The notes: generated by a model not told the origin, from the letters alone. A DNA stretch of 64,000 nt from Trachythela sp. YZ-2020 (GCA_016169945.1 JADLSH010000367.1:4400001-4464000), one strand, 5' to 3'; positions 20,900 to 33,346 are shown, numbered from the stretch's first letter. Made by a program: numbers and translations.

Positions 20900-21424
20900 G
20901 GCGTTAACGGCAAGTACATGTATATACACAACATGATGACAGTGACGCATTCGTAATCTAGTTTAGTTCATAGTATTCGTATTCATATTCATAGTAAAGA
21001 GCGAGGTAAAGAGAATAGTAACATTCCTATGCAAAGCCAAAATATAGTTAGCTAGGTCGTTTAGTTCATCTAAATCATATATAGTAAATACATAGATTGC
21101 GTGAGGATAGTGACATTCCTAAAATATCATATTGCACCACATCTGTAATGAATCGAAATATAGACCTTGTCAGCTTGTTGAACGTAAATTTAAATGTTTC
21201 CCCTAACACATTACACATAGATCTTCTCTTTCGTTCGATTTTCTCGACTGAAACAGCTTATATTTTTTGAAATAGTTGATAAAATTGATAATTAAGTACA
21301 ATAAAGCATTCGCGTGCAAATAAATAGCAAAACCCTCGGGAAAACCAACTTGAACAAGACGAAACTGCAACCTGGATGCTATGCAGAAACGTAGTCGTTG
21401 TAAGGGTTACATCGCATCGAGAGG
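20900..21424. other. Non-coding stretch
   Basis: AT-rich, no gene or repeat recognised. Confidence 0.4.
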
Positions 21425-22048
21425 GTTACATCGTTTAAACTACTTGGAGTTACTCTATCAGAGGACCTTACGTGGAACTGCCATGTTGAGAAAATTCTAA
21501 AGAAAGCTAATTCTCGCCTATACGCTTTGCGCTTATTAAAGAAGAGTGGATTGTCTCAAAGAGATCTGGTTGATATATATTGCTCTTTAATACGATCCGT
21601 AGTCGAATAAGCTTCTCCTGCTTCTCCTGTTTAGGTCTGACTTAGCTGATTATCTGTCTGCGCTATTGGAGTCAGTTCAAAAACGAGCACTAAGGTTAAT
21701 TTATCCCTTTGTTTCGTATGATGACGCACTAACCCTTTCTGGCTTGGATACTTTAGAAAGACGGCGACATAAAGCATGCATTACGTTCGTGGACAAAATG
21801 AGAAGTGGAGATCAATTAGATAACAATCCTGTGTCTTCCATACTTCAATTAAGAAACAATTCGGATGACTACCATTATAATTTAAGAAATGAACCATCGG
21901 TCAGACCTTATGTAAATACTGATCGATTTAGGAATTTCATAACTGTTAAATATTACTAGAACGTTTTTATATTATTTTATCCGTGTAATTCAGTTTTCGC
22001 TGCAATACAGTTTAATAAACATGAATTATTATTATTATAAATAATAAA
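21425..22048 (+). mobile_element. LINE 3' end, CR1/L2-like, 5' truncated
   Basis: Encodes the region downstream of the reverse-transcriptase catalytic core: FKLLGVTLSEDLTWNCHVEK, SRLYALRLLKKSGLS and then, after internal stops near 21608-21650, VQKRALRLIYP and a C-terminal tail ending at 21959. Followed by an ATT-rich 3' tail (about 22025-22045). The short tandem-repeat tail and motif order fit CR1/L2-type LINEs. Dead copy. Confidence 0.85.
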
Positions 22049-23182
22049 GGCTAAACAATTTGACTGGTGATAACTGCTAAACACCTCGGTTCCTTCATTT
22101 CGCCTTTCAGTTACTCCGAATCTAACCAAACACGCAGCATTACTTGTACTACATGTCTATTTAGTAGAATCATACTAGTATACTATTGCAAATGCTGTAA
22201 TTTGATTGGCTACGCTACTCGCTATCTAATTGTCGATAGATATAATTACGAAACATTGCATTGCTTGGTTTACTCTGTGTCATTCATCTTATAGAATATA
22301 AGAATAGTGGTTGAGGACATTAACTGTGTAACAAAGCTGTATCAATAATTTTACAACCACGCAAGCTTTGATAGGCTATAATTTAAGTAAATTTGCGTCA
22401 AGTTTAAGCCAAAAAGGTTTTAAGAACTGGGATTTGCAGCAACAAAAGGGTGGTTACATGTTGGCAACCTAAGTTCCCACCCCCAATATTTCGTGAAGTG
22501 TCCGCCACTGCTCATCTGAGCTCAAATTTGTTGATGAGACTTTTTGACCAGCCACAAATGTTGCATAGCAAAACATGATAGAAATTATAGTATAAACAGC
22601 CAGTGGCTATCAGTGCCTACCCTTTGCATTGAAACAACCTTGCTCAACGAAATTACTTGCAATGGCTGTACTCACAATAAAGAAGACACTCTTCCACAAC
22701 TGTTGTTCCCATTTACCCTGCACTATACCATGTATACTATATGAAGCCAGCTGGTTTGCAGGGCCATTCGATAAGCTACATGGCTTTTTCAGTTCCCAAA
22801 TCTCAACACCTCTCTGTGATAGACTTGGCGAAATCCGACCTTGTGGGAGAGAAGCTTTTTGCTTCTTTCGAACATCCATGCGGTAAATTTGTCCTGCCTC
22901 GCTGCAGTGAAGAATTTTAAGTGAAGTTTTATTGCTATTTAGGACTTGCTTGTGCATTCTGATATCCTGTTTGGCCACCAAAGGCAAAGCCTAACCAAAT
23001 ATTAGGAGAAAACCTGAACATTTGGGTTTATATATCAGTTAGCCTGTTACAGAGGAATGAATTTCACTTAATCTTTACTCCTATAAAAATCTGTAGACAT
23101 GTGCCACATTGGTTCATGTCACGTATAGGTTCATTCACTTCATTGCATACTGATATATTAAAATATTGTACATTCCATGCAG
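22049..23182. other. Non-coding or unresolved stretch
   Basis: Contains a 125-codon minus-strand open frame (22610-22987) without recognisable domain or splice support, and a GTCCGCCACTG block at about 22499 resembling the end of a hAT-type element whose partner I could not find. May also contain unseen 5' exons of the gene at 23183. Confidence 0.4.
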
Positions 23183-24548
23183 GAGAGACTAGAAGAAAAC
23201 GAGAAACTGCTATATCAATTGGAAAAACAAGAAAAAGATTTTCTGGGCAGAGATAACCAGAGCGAAGGTAGCTACCTATAATCGTAACTAATTTTTTTAT
23301 CATGTTGTGATACTGTAGTTTTTTAATGTATTTTGTGTACTTTGTTCCATGCGTATTTATTTTGAATGTAAGCGTTGTTAATTTAGGTCACATCGCAGAC
23401 ATTCAATGCGCAGACATACAATATCAATGCAGCCTGATCGCACGGTTCCAAATCAGTAATGTTCACTTCTTATTGAAACAGGTCCATGGTACCGTCCGAA
23501 TTTACCCGGAACCATGTAAAAGTTATATCGTGCAGATTAGAAGAAGTCATTTTGAGTCTATATAATGGGATGACAACTTTAGTACGCAGTTTAAGGTTAA
23601 CAAGTACTATATACATTAGGGTAAATAATTATATTCAATTATGCAATACTGATGATAACACGTTAATTGATATTAATAGTCCTCTTTTAATTCGATCAGT
23701 CTCGCTAATTCATAATATCGGTCGGTTCGTTGGTCAGTCAATCTTGCAAATTTTCAAGTTATAACACTTATATACTCATTTTTGTTAATTCCTTTATTTT
23801 AGATACAACCATATTTAGAATTGAATTTGAAACCACAACTTGTAAAGACTACTACTTGGTACCAGGCTGTCCAGAGACTTTCATCCCTGCTGGAAAATCC
23901 GTGACTATATTTGGTCAACTGCAGAATAGACGATGGAGATGTGTTGTAGAGAACGATGATCATATTAATAATAACATTGAACGTTCTTCCAAAGAATTTT
24001 CTAATGTGTTCCTTCGTGGAAATTTGGATACTGAAGAAACTTCCGATGAATGTCGTAATATAGTCCATGGTGAAAAAGGCAGAGAGTATGTTTATTGCTA
24101 TCCACTTATTGGAAGTATTCCATCGAGTATTATAGCTGAACTCAATAAAAGCATAAACACAGACAAAGCAAATAGCGAAACAACTTCATTCTCTGAAGAT
24201 ACTAACATGGACACAGAACATACTAACTCAACCTTGTGTGAATGTGGTCGACGCCTATCGTCGTCTCGAAATTCACATTCAAGATTACCATCCTGCTCCT
24301 TCTGCCAATATTGCACCTCTCCCGGTCCTATCCAAACAATCACTCCTGAACATCTAGAATATCTGAATCTTCAAAGATTTCCATCAGTGTCTTCCGTACC
24401 ACTTCCAACTTTACCAGAATCCCCCACAGAATCGACTATTGCTGAGTTAAATATGGCTTTAGAAAGTCTGGCAAAACTTACACCGCGTTCTCGACCTGTT
24501 TTAGATGGATCAGACTGCAGCCGTAATTCGTCGACAAAGCGTTTCTAG
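23183..24548 (+). CDS. Spliced gene, coiled coil plus possible lamin-tail-like domain (5' incomplete)
   Basis: Exon A (23183-23267) follows tgcag and encodes 28 residues of charged coiled coil (ERLEENEKLLYQLEKQEKDF), ending in phase 1 at GTAGCT. The terminal exon (23803-24548, stop TAG) enters in phase 1 and encodes about 248 residues: a beta-rich part with CPETFIPAGKSVTIFG and RRWRCVV, then a Ser/Thr-rich tail with a CECGRR...CSFCQYC cysteine cluster. A possible middle exon (23387-23545, phase 1 in and out) would add GTVRI...SYIVQIRR; its GTCATT donor is weak. The FIPAGKSVTIF segment resembles the LKAGQTVTIW strand of lamin-tail domains, so a lamin-tail-containing protein is the best guess, held loosely. 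AATAAA at 24832-24837. Upstream exons must exist but were not found. Confidence 0.6.
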
Positions 24549-25971
24549 GCCGCACTATCATATATAACAAGAGAAACATGTATGGAAGAAGACGTATGGC
24601 AAATACACTTTATAAATATGGCTGCATATCAAAATCTTAATTATCTATTTGACCTACTATACGTTCTACGTCGATATTTAATACACGACATACAAGCTTT
24701 TAGGCGTGGATTCGCAGACGCGATATAGTACTAAGTACATAGTATAGCAGTATAGTATAGGCTGTTTTATATCATAAACCTTAACTCTTTTTTATCATGA
24801 TCTTAAAATAAGGATCTCGTTTTTTGAAGACAATAAATAAACTCTCAGCATGTATTTTATCTAACATGATAAAATTGATAAAACTACACCGTTGTTTGTT
24901 CATTAATATATATATTTTCCCGCTTGAGTTTGTAGTGCCACAAGAGGCCACTACAAATTTAAGACCCTCATCTCATTCTCGACTATAGTTAACGCGGTAC
25001 ATCTCAAAATGAGAAAGAGACAATGCATGGTCTTCAGCCATGCCTGAGATCCATCACTCTACCTAACACTAAAAGTATCAGGAAAAAGTGTCTATCACAT
25101 GGCACCCCGAGGTTGCAGTCTGCAATTTATATAAGAATACTTTTCTGTTTCGCTTTAAATGACAATGTGCACTGTCAATGTGCATGCGCATGATCAAACA
25201 CATTCAAGACCTATAAAGTGCGTATGCTTAACCATATTTTAACTCCCACAAGCGTAACAGCTTTTTCTGAAGAAAACCCCACAATCATGATAATCAACTT
25301 CGGAATATAGTTGCTTTATGCTCCTCGGAGCTTCTCACCTCGGGACATAAAACATTTATATCCCTCTGTTTCGGTATATAACCTTTACTTATACAACCAC
25401 AATTTGTATGAACTGTATTAATAAGTTGGAAGCATAAAATTTGCCTTGTAATATTTTGGTGAAACAAAGAATTGGGGAATTGGAAGAGAGCGAGCTATAG
25501 TCTAGTGTTTTGTTATGACAACCGTATATACAAACCAAAATGTTGACTTGAGTGCACTTACTAATTGTGGCAAGTTTCACTTAACTTCAATGAATCATCC
25601 CCGAGATATCGGACTTTCTTATATTTGCTTCAAGTACGTTTGCTATTACAATCTCAAGTACGTACAACCCAAATACAAGTGTCAGCCCAAATACAAGTGT
25701 GATACCTTGGGAATTAGATAAGATATGAATAAACTGAAACAGTCATTCTTTATTATTATGCATGGGGTACGTTTTAACCGAGGTTTTAGCACAGCAGTAA
25801 ATAACTGGTGCAAAATTTCGATTAGTTTCATAAACACTTTAATATCTTGTCTGTAGAACTTCTTCCCTAGGTGAAAAATTACGTCATTTGAAAAGGACGT
25901 TGCGAAAGTCTAGTATAAGTGTGATAGGTGGAGTAACTCATTCATCTTTGCCAGTTCATTCGCATTAGTTT
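24549..25971. other. 3' UTR and non-coding stretch
   Basis: 3' UTR to the polyadenylation signal at 24832, then AT-rich DNA with a small hairpin around 24929-24957. No gene seen. Confidence 0.5.
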
Positions 25972-26084
25972 AAGGCCCGTTTACACTACGCTCAATTTTT
26001 GGCACGGCATGGATAAAATTGGAACCCGTACCGTGCTAGGAGTAGTGCTAGGAGTTCCTATTGAGCATAGTGTAAACCGGCCTT
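25972..26084. mobile_element. 113-bp MITE
   Basis: Imperfect TIRs: AAGGCCCGTTTACACTACG at the left against AAGGCCGGTTTACACTATG read inward from the right. TA stands at both flanks. Size and a TA duplication suggest a Tc1/mariner-type MITE. Confidence 0.7.
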
Positions 26085-26339
26085 TATTTTTCGGGTGACT
26101 TTCCATGCTACTTCCCGAAATGAGCTCACAAGGATTTGGGTTAAGATGAGGATTTAGTTTAGATTGCACTTAAATTATGGTTATTAATATAGTCTATAGA
26201 TTTTGATTTTGAATTCATATATTTTGGTTTGCGGAAACTTTGTAGATCGAAATTATAAATTTTGCTATTCCTAAACCAAATACTATCTTGTCTATAATGG
26301 AGCGTGTTATGGAACTCACTACACTGTAAATTCAAAAGA

Positions 26340-26720
26340 GTAGTTTTGACCCCTTGAAAGGAGTAGTTTTTTTGACCCCAGGACTACCCTTTCAAAAGGG
26401 TCGTTTCAGTCCCTTCGGTGCTTACTCTTCGAAGATTTCAGATTTTACCTTTTTGGAGTCCTCAAGGGTACTAGGAGAAGTGGAAGGTTCGTTTCCAGAA
26501 TCGTTCATTTCAGCATTTCAAAGGGTCATTTCAGCTATTGCTTCTTCAAATTTCAGCTATCAGCTATTCAGTTTCAGCTATTCAAAGGTCAAGGTCGCTA
26601 TTCAAGGGGTTCAGCTAGCTATTAGCTATTCAAAGGGCAGTTTCAGCTTTCGTCGTTCAAGCTTTTTATTTTCAAGTTTCAGCTATTCTTCAGGAAAGAG
26701 GTCGTTTCAGCTATTCTCAA
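26340..26720. repeat. Degenerate TCAGCTATTCAA-type tandem repeat
   Basis: Plus-strand text reiterates variants of TTTCAGCTATTCAAAGGG without a fixed period. The 147-codon open frame through it is compositionally biased (Ser/Phe) and unconvincing. TACACTGTA at about 26325 and TACAGTGTA at about 27105 may be ends of a larger element containing it (weak). Confidence 0.55.
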
Positions 26721-27112
26721 CTCCTTGTAGAAATTCCTTGCCTCATTTGTCACAGAACAAAATTTTTACTGAAATTGATATAAATGAATATATGTAAATG
26801 ATATATACATATGATATATCACTAAATATATTTATAAATCAATAATATGTAACGTAATAACAGGACAAATTAAACCTTTTAATAAATGGATTTATTACGT
26901 CACTTAGTTTATATAAAATTTAAAATACACCAAATTAAAATACAAAGTAAAGATACACTTCACCCAAGAGTAAACAAACACTGACCCAACAGAGTAAAAA
27001 CTTGAGTAACGCTAGTTGAGTTTGGTTATTATAGTTGAGTTCCAATGGTTGCGTTCTCTAAAAATATCATTGCAAAATTGTGGACTTTATAATAAAAAAG
27101 GTGTACAGTGTA

Positions 27113-30100
27113 AGTCTAAAGTTTGTCTTCACGTGAAGCGTCTAACAGTTGTCTTCACGTGAGCGTCGCACAGCACTCACAGCTACAACAACATACATAA
27201 CGAGTATACATAAAAAAGATTGCATCACAGGACACAACCAGCACAATGAAAAAGTAATTATCATCAGTTCCTACAAAATATAATTCACACATTATATATA
27301 TTGATAGTATTCACAATTATAAGAATTCTATACATACTCAACTTTTCTTAGTTAATATACCTTACTCAACTTTGAAGTTTGAACATTTGAATAAAATAAA
27401 TTAATACACAAATTAATCTTTTTGCTTTTTGAATCTAAAATAAGTCTTATACAATGAATTGAATTTGACTTGAATAATTTATACAAATGATTATTGCACT
27501 TAACCTGAGGATTGAATATATATAAATTAAATAAAATCAAACTACTATACATATACTATGCAAAATATTAAATAAATAATGTTACTCAAGAATTGTGTTA
27601 ACTGATTTGACTCTTGCATTAACTGTTAAAGTGTAAGTTAACTGTTATCAACATATAAATCCTAGTATTACACATGTAGGAATTTTATCCTAGTATAATT
27701 ATTAATTTTTCCACTTTGATATATTGTACTTAACAACACCACCGCAAGCACACTCACAGCCACTATTCTTTCTTCCACCACTGCCTCAAATTCTAAAACA
27801 AGGCATTTGTCTAAAACATGTGCAAATTGCAAACATTTGAAAAACAAGGCAAATGTCTAAGTAATTCTCAACACCCACCCACCTTGTACCTGTGGCAATG
27901 TGGAGTCAATGTGTCACTTTATAACCGCCAAACTAGAAAAAGTAACAAAGAAAACGTCTCAAAGCCTAAAGATAGAAGCGTAAAGTAGAAATGTCGTAAG
28001 AAGTCTGGTTGGCATCAGTCTGTACTTGTGTACTTTTCTCGGGGGGTCTCCGGATGCTAATGTAAGGCCAGCAAATGGTACCTGGAAACAGGTGCATGGG
28101 GGTAAGGGTAGAAACAATATACAATTTGAATTTATACTCTGAACCTTATCCTCTTTATTTGCTTTCTGGATTCCAGCTGCTTTAATGTTTTTTTTTGCTG
28201 ATCTGCCTCTGTTTATTTGCTTTCAACGATGGATTTAGTGGTGGCTATTTTTCTGATTAATAAGCTATTTATAATAAAAATTAAAATGCAATTATGAATA
28301 TTAGGCTAATTGCAATTTTTATTAATATTGACAATGCAAAGGTTCATGCAACAAATTCCATAGTATGCAAAATTAGATGTATGTGCTGTAACATTAGAAT
28401 GACTGAAATGAGTGTAGTATGATGCAAGATGATGGTTTGGGTAAATGGAGTTATTTACAGAAATTAAAATATTCTAAAATCAAGTACACAGGGTATCTAA
28501 GCTACACAGTACAGTTGCCAAGCGATAAGCCACAATCAAATTACACATTGGCATCAACAACAGCAACATTGACAAACATTATTTAATAAATACACCTGAG
28601 TAAATACATAGATTTGTAGTTGTTTAGCAGCTTAGATAACGCCAATTTCAATATTTTACATTTGCCTTTAAATATTTACACAATTTTGTATTAAAAATTT
28701 AGACGACAAAAAAAACAACCAAACAACATTTCCAATGGTATAATAGTGTCTGGCATACATTTACATGTGGTATTAAGGCACATATACAAATTGTTCCTGA
28801 TACAATGGTGTTCTTTGATTGATTGTGTGAATTAGTAAGGCACAACATGACCATTGTGCACAACAATGGGTTAACCAGAAACACAGCTCATAACAAGTAA
28901 ATACCACTGACATGAAATACTTTCCATTTGACAAGTATATAGCATTGGTGTTAGACAGAGTAAATTAGTAAAATGCAGACAGAGTATTGATTATAATAGT
29001 AACCCAAATAATGTGCATAATAAAATTGTTTGATAACAATTTCCTGCAAGACAACAGAATTTTCTTATACTGTCTGCAGTTTTACAAGTTGTTCTTTTCT
29101 CAACTCCCTGCCTTGGGAGTTTTTTGTCTTTTGTGTAGCATAGTTTGGTTAGGAATATTTGTGTGGGATATTTTATATAATATATTACATATTTGTAAAT
29201 ATAACCAAAAACTTTTAATTTTTATTTGTTTCAGGCTTTTTAGGGATTTTATCTCTGTATAACTGGACTGAGTAATTTATATTAAAATTGTTTAGATTTA
29301 TTTCCAATCTTGATATATCTCTATAATATCATTATGTAGGTTGTAAGTCAGAAAAGGTGTCACAAAATTATGATTTGTTCATCATTAGATGGTTTATATT
29401 AGTTGTAAGTGTTAGATGTTTTGGCTCTTTCCTCCGATCTTTCTCAACCGAAATAGGCACAGGGGATTGTAGCTATTAGGTTTAGGTTTAGGTTGATCTG
29501 AACAGTTTCATGTTGAAACGGTAATTCTTCTATTAAACATAAATTACACTAAACATTAGCTGCAAATTGTTATATTAATTTTAATACTGTTTTAATATTT
29601 GCCTTTTTATTTTGATTTTAAAGGTATTTTTTAAGTAATGTTATTTTTAAAATTTGCCTATTTGTGAAGATTTAGCCTATATTAAGTGCCCAAATGATGT
29701 CAGTGCCATCTATTTATAGATTTAGCCTATAAAAAATTGCCAAAATTGATAACTTACAATCTATAAATATGAATTCCCTAGAATCAATTTACATTGCAAT
29801 TTTAAGAATATATTCAAAATTATTTAAGAAGCGTGGTTCGTTTGTTTTATATAAATATAAAATAATATTTTTCAAATTTTTATGATTGTTATAACGTTAA
29901 TAAAAAAAATACCAAATTTTGCAATTAAAAAACGTAAATAACAAATTGCAGCAGAAAATAAAAATTAATTGTGAGTTCTAAGATATCATTAAAAAATTGA
30001 GAAAAGAAAATTTCTTCATACAATAATAACAATTTCAAATTCCAACCATAATATGTCCCAGATGAAAACGCGCGAAAAATTTTCACTAGACGCTATCCCA

Positions 30101-31084
30101 TGCGAATATTGCGCGAAAAATTTTCATAGCGAACCAATTACATTTTAATTTTCTTACTGAGATTGCTGAGTATGCAATTTTATTATCAGATTGCTTTTCG
30201 CCAGTGCTGATAATGCAATATATTATTCTATTATCAGAAATGTATAAATGACTTCTATCCTTTTTTTATTCCTAATAATTTCCCACGAAATACCTAATGA
30301 ACTTCTGATTTTTATTTTGCTCCTATAGCAATTCTAATAGGAAATTTGAATTCCTATAGGAAATTATGTTAACAATCATTAATATACTACATTATTATAT
30401 TCCTATAATTCCAGACTTAGATTTATACTAAATCATTCCTGTATAGAAATTTATTCTCTCATATGATTTGGCTCATTCCTATAGGAAATTGGCTGACCTT
30501 CCAAATGATATTACTCCTTTGAGTCATTGAATTCACCGGTGGTTAAAGAAGCCTTCATAAGTCAAAACTAATGGCCCTAGATTGTTACGACCGCTTCGAA
30601 GTGTAGAAACTGACCCATCGCGAATAGGAAATCACATGCATTCGCTAAAAATCTTCAAAAATAATCTGTGACTAGTTTGTAATTTGTTTTAAAGGATTAG
30701 TGTCAGGGTCATGCATTGCGGGTTTTTGTTGTTTTTATTTTACCCAACAGCAACAAATAACGATAAAAATACCTTGTTTGGTCCATTTCCTATAAAAATC
30801 AGGTAAAATGAGGAAAGATTATCAAAGGATGGTTTAAATATATCACGGATTGTAAATTCTTTTCCAGATCTACTCATCTAATCGGCCTGAAAAATGGCTG
30901 CCTGACACTAATCCTTTAAGTTTTAAATTCTAATATTCTATTATTGTAAATATTCAGGAGTGTAAATAATTCAAATGTACACGGCGCCTGGGAAGAGCAT
31001 CTTCTGATGACAGGCTTCCGTGTTTAAATAAAGTTCACTATCACTATCTATATAAAGGTAGTAGTAGCATCATATCGATCTCGT
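27113..31084. other. Gene-poor AT-rich stretch
   Basis: About 4 kb of AT-rich DNA without a supported exon. A 91-codon hydrophobic frame at 28987-29262 has no other support. Palindromic TTCCTATAGGAA motifs recur at 30350-30362 and 30476-30487 with decayed relatives between. Paired GCGCGAAAAATTTTCA blocks lie at 30070 and 30110. Confidence 0.5.
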
Positions 31085-31540
31085 CGTTCCCACGGTATAT
31101 GAGTTGATATCTCAAACCAACACTAGTACATTGTATAATGCCAGAATGCATAGTATGCTGTCTGTGACTGTGGTGTTCAAGAGCCTTTTGTATCCAAGGT
31201 ATCCCAATTATTTAAAAAAGCTATTTAATGCTAGAATCTCCAAGTATATGCTTAGAGGCCAAAATATATTGGCTTTAACTAAACCTAGGACGACCAAGTA
31301 TGGATTGGAGTCTGAGTTGGAACTCACTAGATGATGATTTCAGGATGATAATGGATATTAATAAATTTAAAACAGCAATTAGAATATTGGAATTTGCTTA
31401 AATTAAATTGTATAGATAGATAGATATATATTTATTCATATAGTATTGCATGCTCGAAGATATTAGCTCATTTGTTTGAGCTACTCTGTAAGTGTATGTT
31501 ATGTTATGTTATGTTATGTTATGTTATGTTATGTTATGTA
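31085..31540 (+). mobile_element. LINE 3' end with (ATGTT)n tail
   Basis: Encodes a typical LINE C-terminal block: YPRYPNYLKKLFNARISKY, LRGQNILALTKPRTTKYGL, then after a stop the remnant of the FKxAIRxLEFA end. A pentanucleotide tail (ATGTT, about nine copies, 31496-31539) ends it, as expected for CR1/L2-like LINEs with microsatellite 3' ends. Strongly 5' truncated. Confidence 0.8.
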
Positions 31541-31665
31541 GTTGCGTCATGTCTCCTTTTTCATCTAGAAAGGCCTGTTCCATTTTTCGAACTACAAACG
31601 GCTCAATATCAATAAAAATATATTCTAGATAAGTCTAGTTAATATCGTGACATTACTAGTCTAAG

Positions 31666-31675
31666 TATATATAAA
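31666..31675 (+). promoter_or_regulatory. Candidate TATA box
   Basis: TATATATAAA about 90 bp before the ATG of the thyroglobulin-domain gene, at a plausible distance for a short 5' UTR. Confidence 0.5.
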
Positions 31676-31762
31676 TACAACTTACGCTCCATATAAAGTG
31701 AACTCAGAAGGCAAATTGTGTCTGGCACACTGCGACATTACCGCGACGACCGAAAGGTGAAG

Positions 31763-33235
31763 ATGGCCGAACGCATTTTCCTGCTGTTGATCATGGCTGG
31801 ATTAGCTTATAGTTTGAGTCTTGTCGCTTTAGATCCTCGTAAGTAATTTCATTAAAACCTCGCAAATTTTTCATTCATTACATTATAACTGTGTTATCAT
31901 ACTGCATGAATTTTCAGGCTTAGGCCTACAGCTTACATGGAGAAGAGGAATATTATTGCGGTTCCGTTTTTATTCGTGTTTTTTCACCCCATAATACGTT
32001 CCCTAAATCTTGATATTTACCCGGCCATACCTTATACTGGCATCACTCCCATCATATATACACGAATTTGCGGTTAAATGCTCAGCAACTGGACTCTGTG
32101 GCTCAGTTGGTTAGAGCGCTGCACCGGAATCGCAGGGGTGCAGATTCGACCCTGCCAGAGGGCCTAAAGTTGCATTTTTCACAACTGCTCAGTGCTCCTG
32201 GTTAGGTCTAAAAATGTATATAAATTTTCGTTCGAATATTCCATCTACAAACACCTCCCTAAATATCACGCTGCCGAGTTTTTGGGCGCAGAAGTCGCTG
32301 GTGCAGTATGGCTTATTGTACAGTCTCCATTTTGGTTGTCTCATGCAGTTAGCAGTGAAGCCCAATTATTCATTATTAAAATATATAGACTAAATGATTG
32401 CATGAAAATTATTTCCAACGTAAAATCTCCTATTATATTGTACAAGACTGGTCATTGCCTTGAGGAATGTATATACTGAAATATTTTATTTAAATACAAT
32501 GTACTACATATATTGTCCCTGAGTTTTAACGCAACCTTAATTGAATTAGCGTATTAGCTCAATATACAGGTGTATGTACCACAGAATACCACGGTACCAC
32601 AGAATACCAGTCTTATTTCAAAATTATTGATAAACCTGGTATTCTTTGGTTACACCACTGGTATGCTGTACTGATTTTAGTATTTACCTTTCACTAAATT
32701 AAGTTAGCAATATCCTACAGTATTATCACACAACATGACACACCAAATCCTGGTACAATTTGATAAACCGTTGCTTATTTATCTCTGCACTGGTATTCTG
32801 TGGTACATTAGAGTTTGTTCCACAGAATGTTCAATTAAAAAAATATTTAAGTCTATGAAATCTAGCCCCAAAACCCCCAGGAAGAAAAAATATATGGATA
32901 AACTACACTAAAAAATATTAAGAAGCCACATTATATATATTTGACAAAAGATATGGAACATGTAAATTTTTGTGGTATTCTGTGGTACATACACCTGTAC
33001 AAGAATTGTGCGATTTCATTCTCTCAACATCTTGTTTGTATGCTTAGCTTCACGTAACTGCACGGAAGAGAGGGAAAGAATGCTAAAATTGGTTGAAGAA
33101 GGTTTTGTAGATGTCAATGTTCCCGAGTGTGTCCCAGATGGATCATTCAAACGAGGATTTTACTGTACTTGGTTTATGTGTTACTGTCAATATGAAAATG
33201 GAACAACACTTGTCGCAGATAGTACTCGTTGCTAA
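31763..33235 (+). CDS. Secreted single thyroglobulin type-1 domain protein
   Basis: Two coding exons, 31763-31838 and 33048-33235, joined in phase 1 across a GTAAGT...TTAG intron; 87 aa. Residues 1 to ~20 are a signal peptide (FLLLIMAGLAYSLSLV). The mature part is one thyroglobulin type-1 domain with all six cysteines: NCTEER, PECVPDGSF, YC, CYC and a final C as the last residue. The usual CWC motif is CYC and the QC pair is YC. Thyroglobulin type-1 proteins are often inhibitors of cysteine or aspartic proteases; equistatin from a sea anemone is a multi-domain example. Inhibitor function here is inference. AATAAA at 33347-33352. The 1.2-kb intron holds a SINE and a 431-bp MITE. Convergent with PSMC6. 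Confidence 0.88.
32085..32179 (+). mobile_element. tRNA-derived SINE, copy 2
   Basis: AACTGGACTCTGTGGCTCAG head with box A, GTTAGAGCGCTGCACCGGAA, box B (GATTCGACCC) and the tail AAAGTTGCATTTTT. Same family as the inverted copy at 20791. Lies in the intron of the thyroglobulin-domain gene. An intact-looking tRNA fold is disfavoured because position 33 is C and the aminoacyl stem is poorly paired. Confidence 0.8.
32567..32997. mobile_element. 431-bp MITE with perfect 26-bp TIRs
   Basis: Ends at 32567-32592 and 32972-32997 are exact reverse complements beginning CAGGTGTATGTACCACAG, flanked by TA on both sides. The interior repeats GGTATTCTGTGGTAC in both orientations. No coding capacity. A TA duplication suggests a Tc1/mariner or similar source. 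Confidence 0.85.
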
Positions 33236-33346
33236 CTGTAATAATTATTTTTTAAGATGGAGACTCTGCATGAGTTTACAAAAAATATATGATAGCTAAG
33301 TTTACAGTATGAACAAGGAGAGCAAATGTAATTTTACAGGACCTTC

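Noticed and set aside
22610..22987. 125-codon minus-strand frame
   Set aside because: No family recognised and no splice or regulatory support; kept only as a note in the non-coding stretch.
26354..26797. 147-codon Ser/Phe-rich frame
   Set aside because: Low-complexity tandem repeat; no ordered domain or conserved pattern.
28987..29262. Hydrophobic 91-codon frame, possible membrane protein
   Set aside because: AT-rich DNA gives Phe/Leu/Ile frames by chance; no other evidence.
31496..31539. ATGTT repeats as a possible CRISPR-like or regulatory array
   Set aside because: Simple microsatellite without spacers, at the 3' end of a LINE.
32094..32162. tRNA-like sequence as a functional tRNA gene
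   Set aside because: Position 33 is not U, the aminoacyl stem is weak, and the sequence is repeated with the same tail at 20791; better explained as a SINE.
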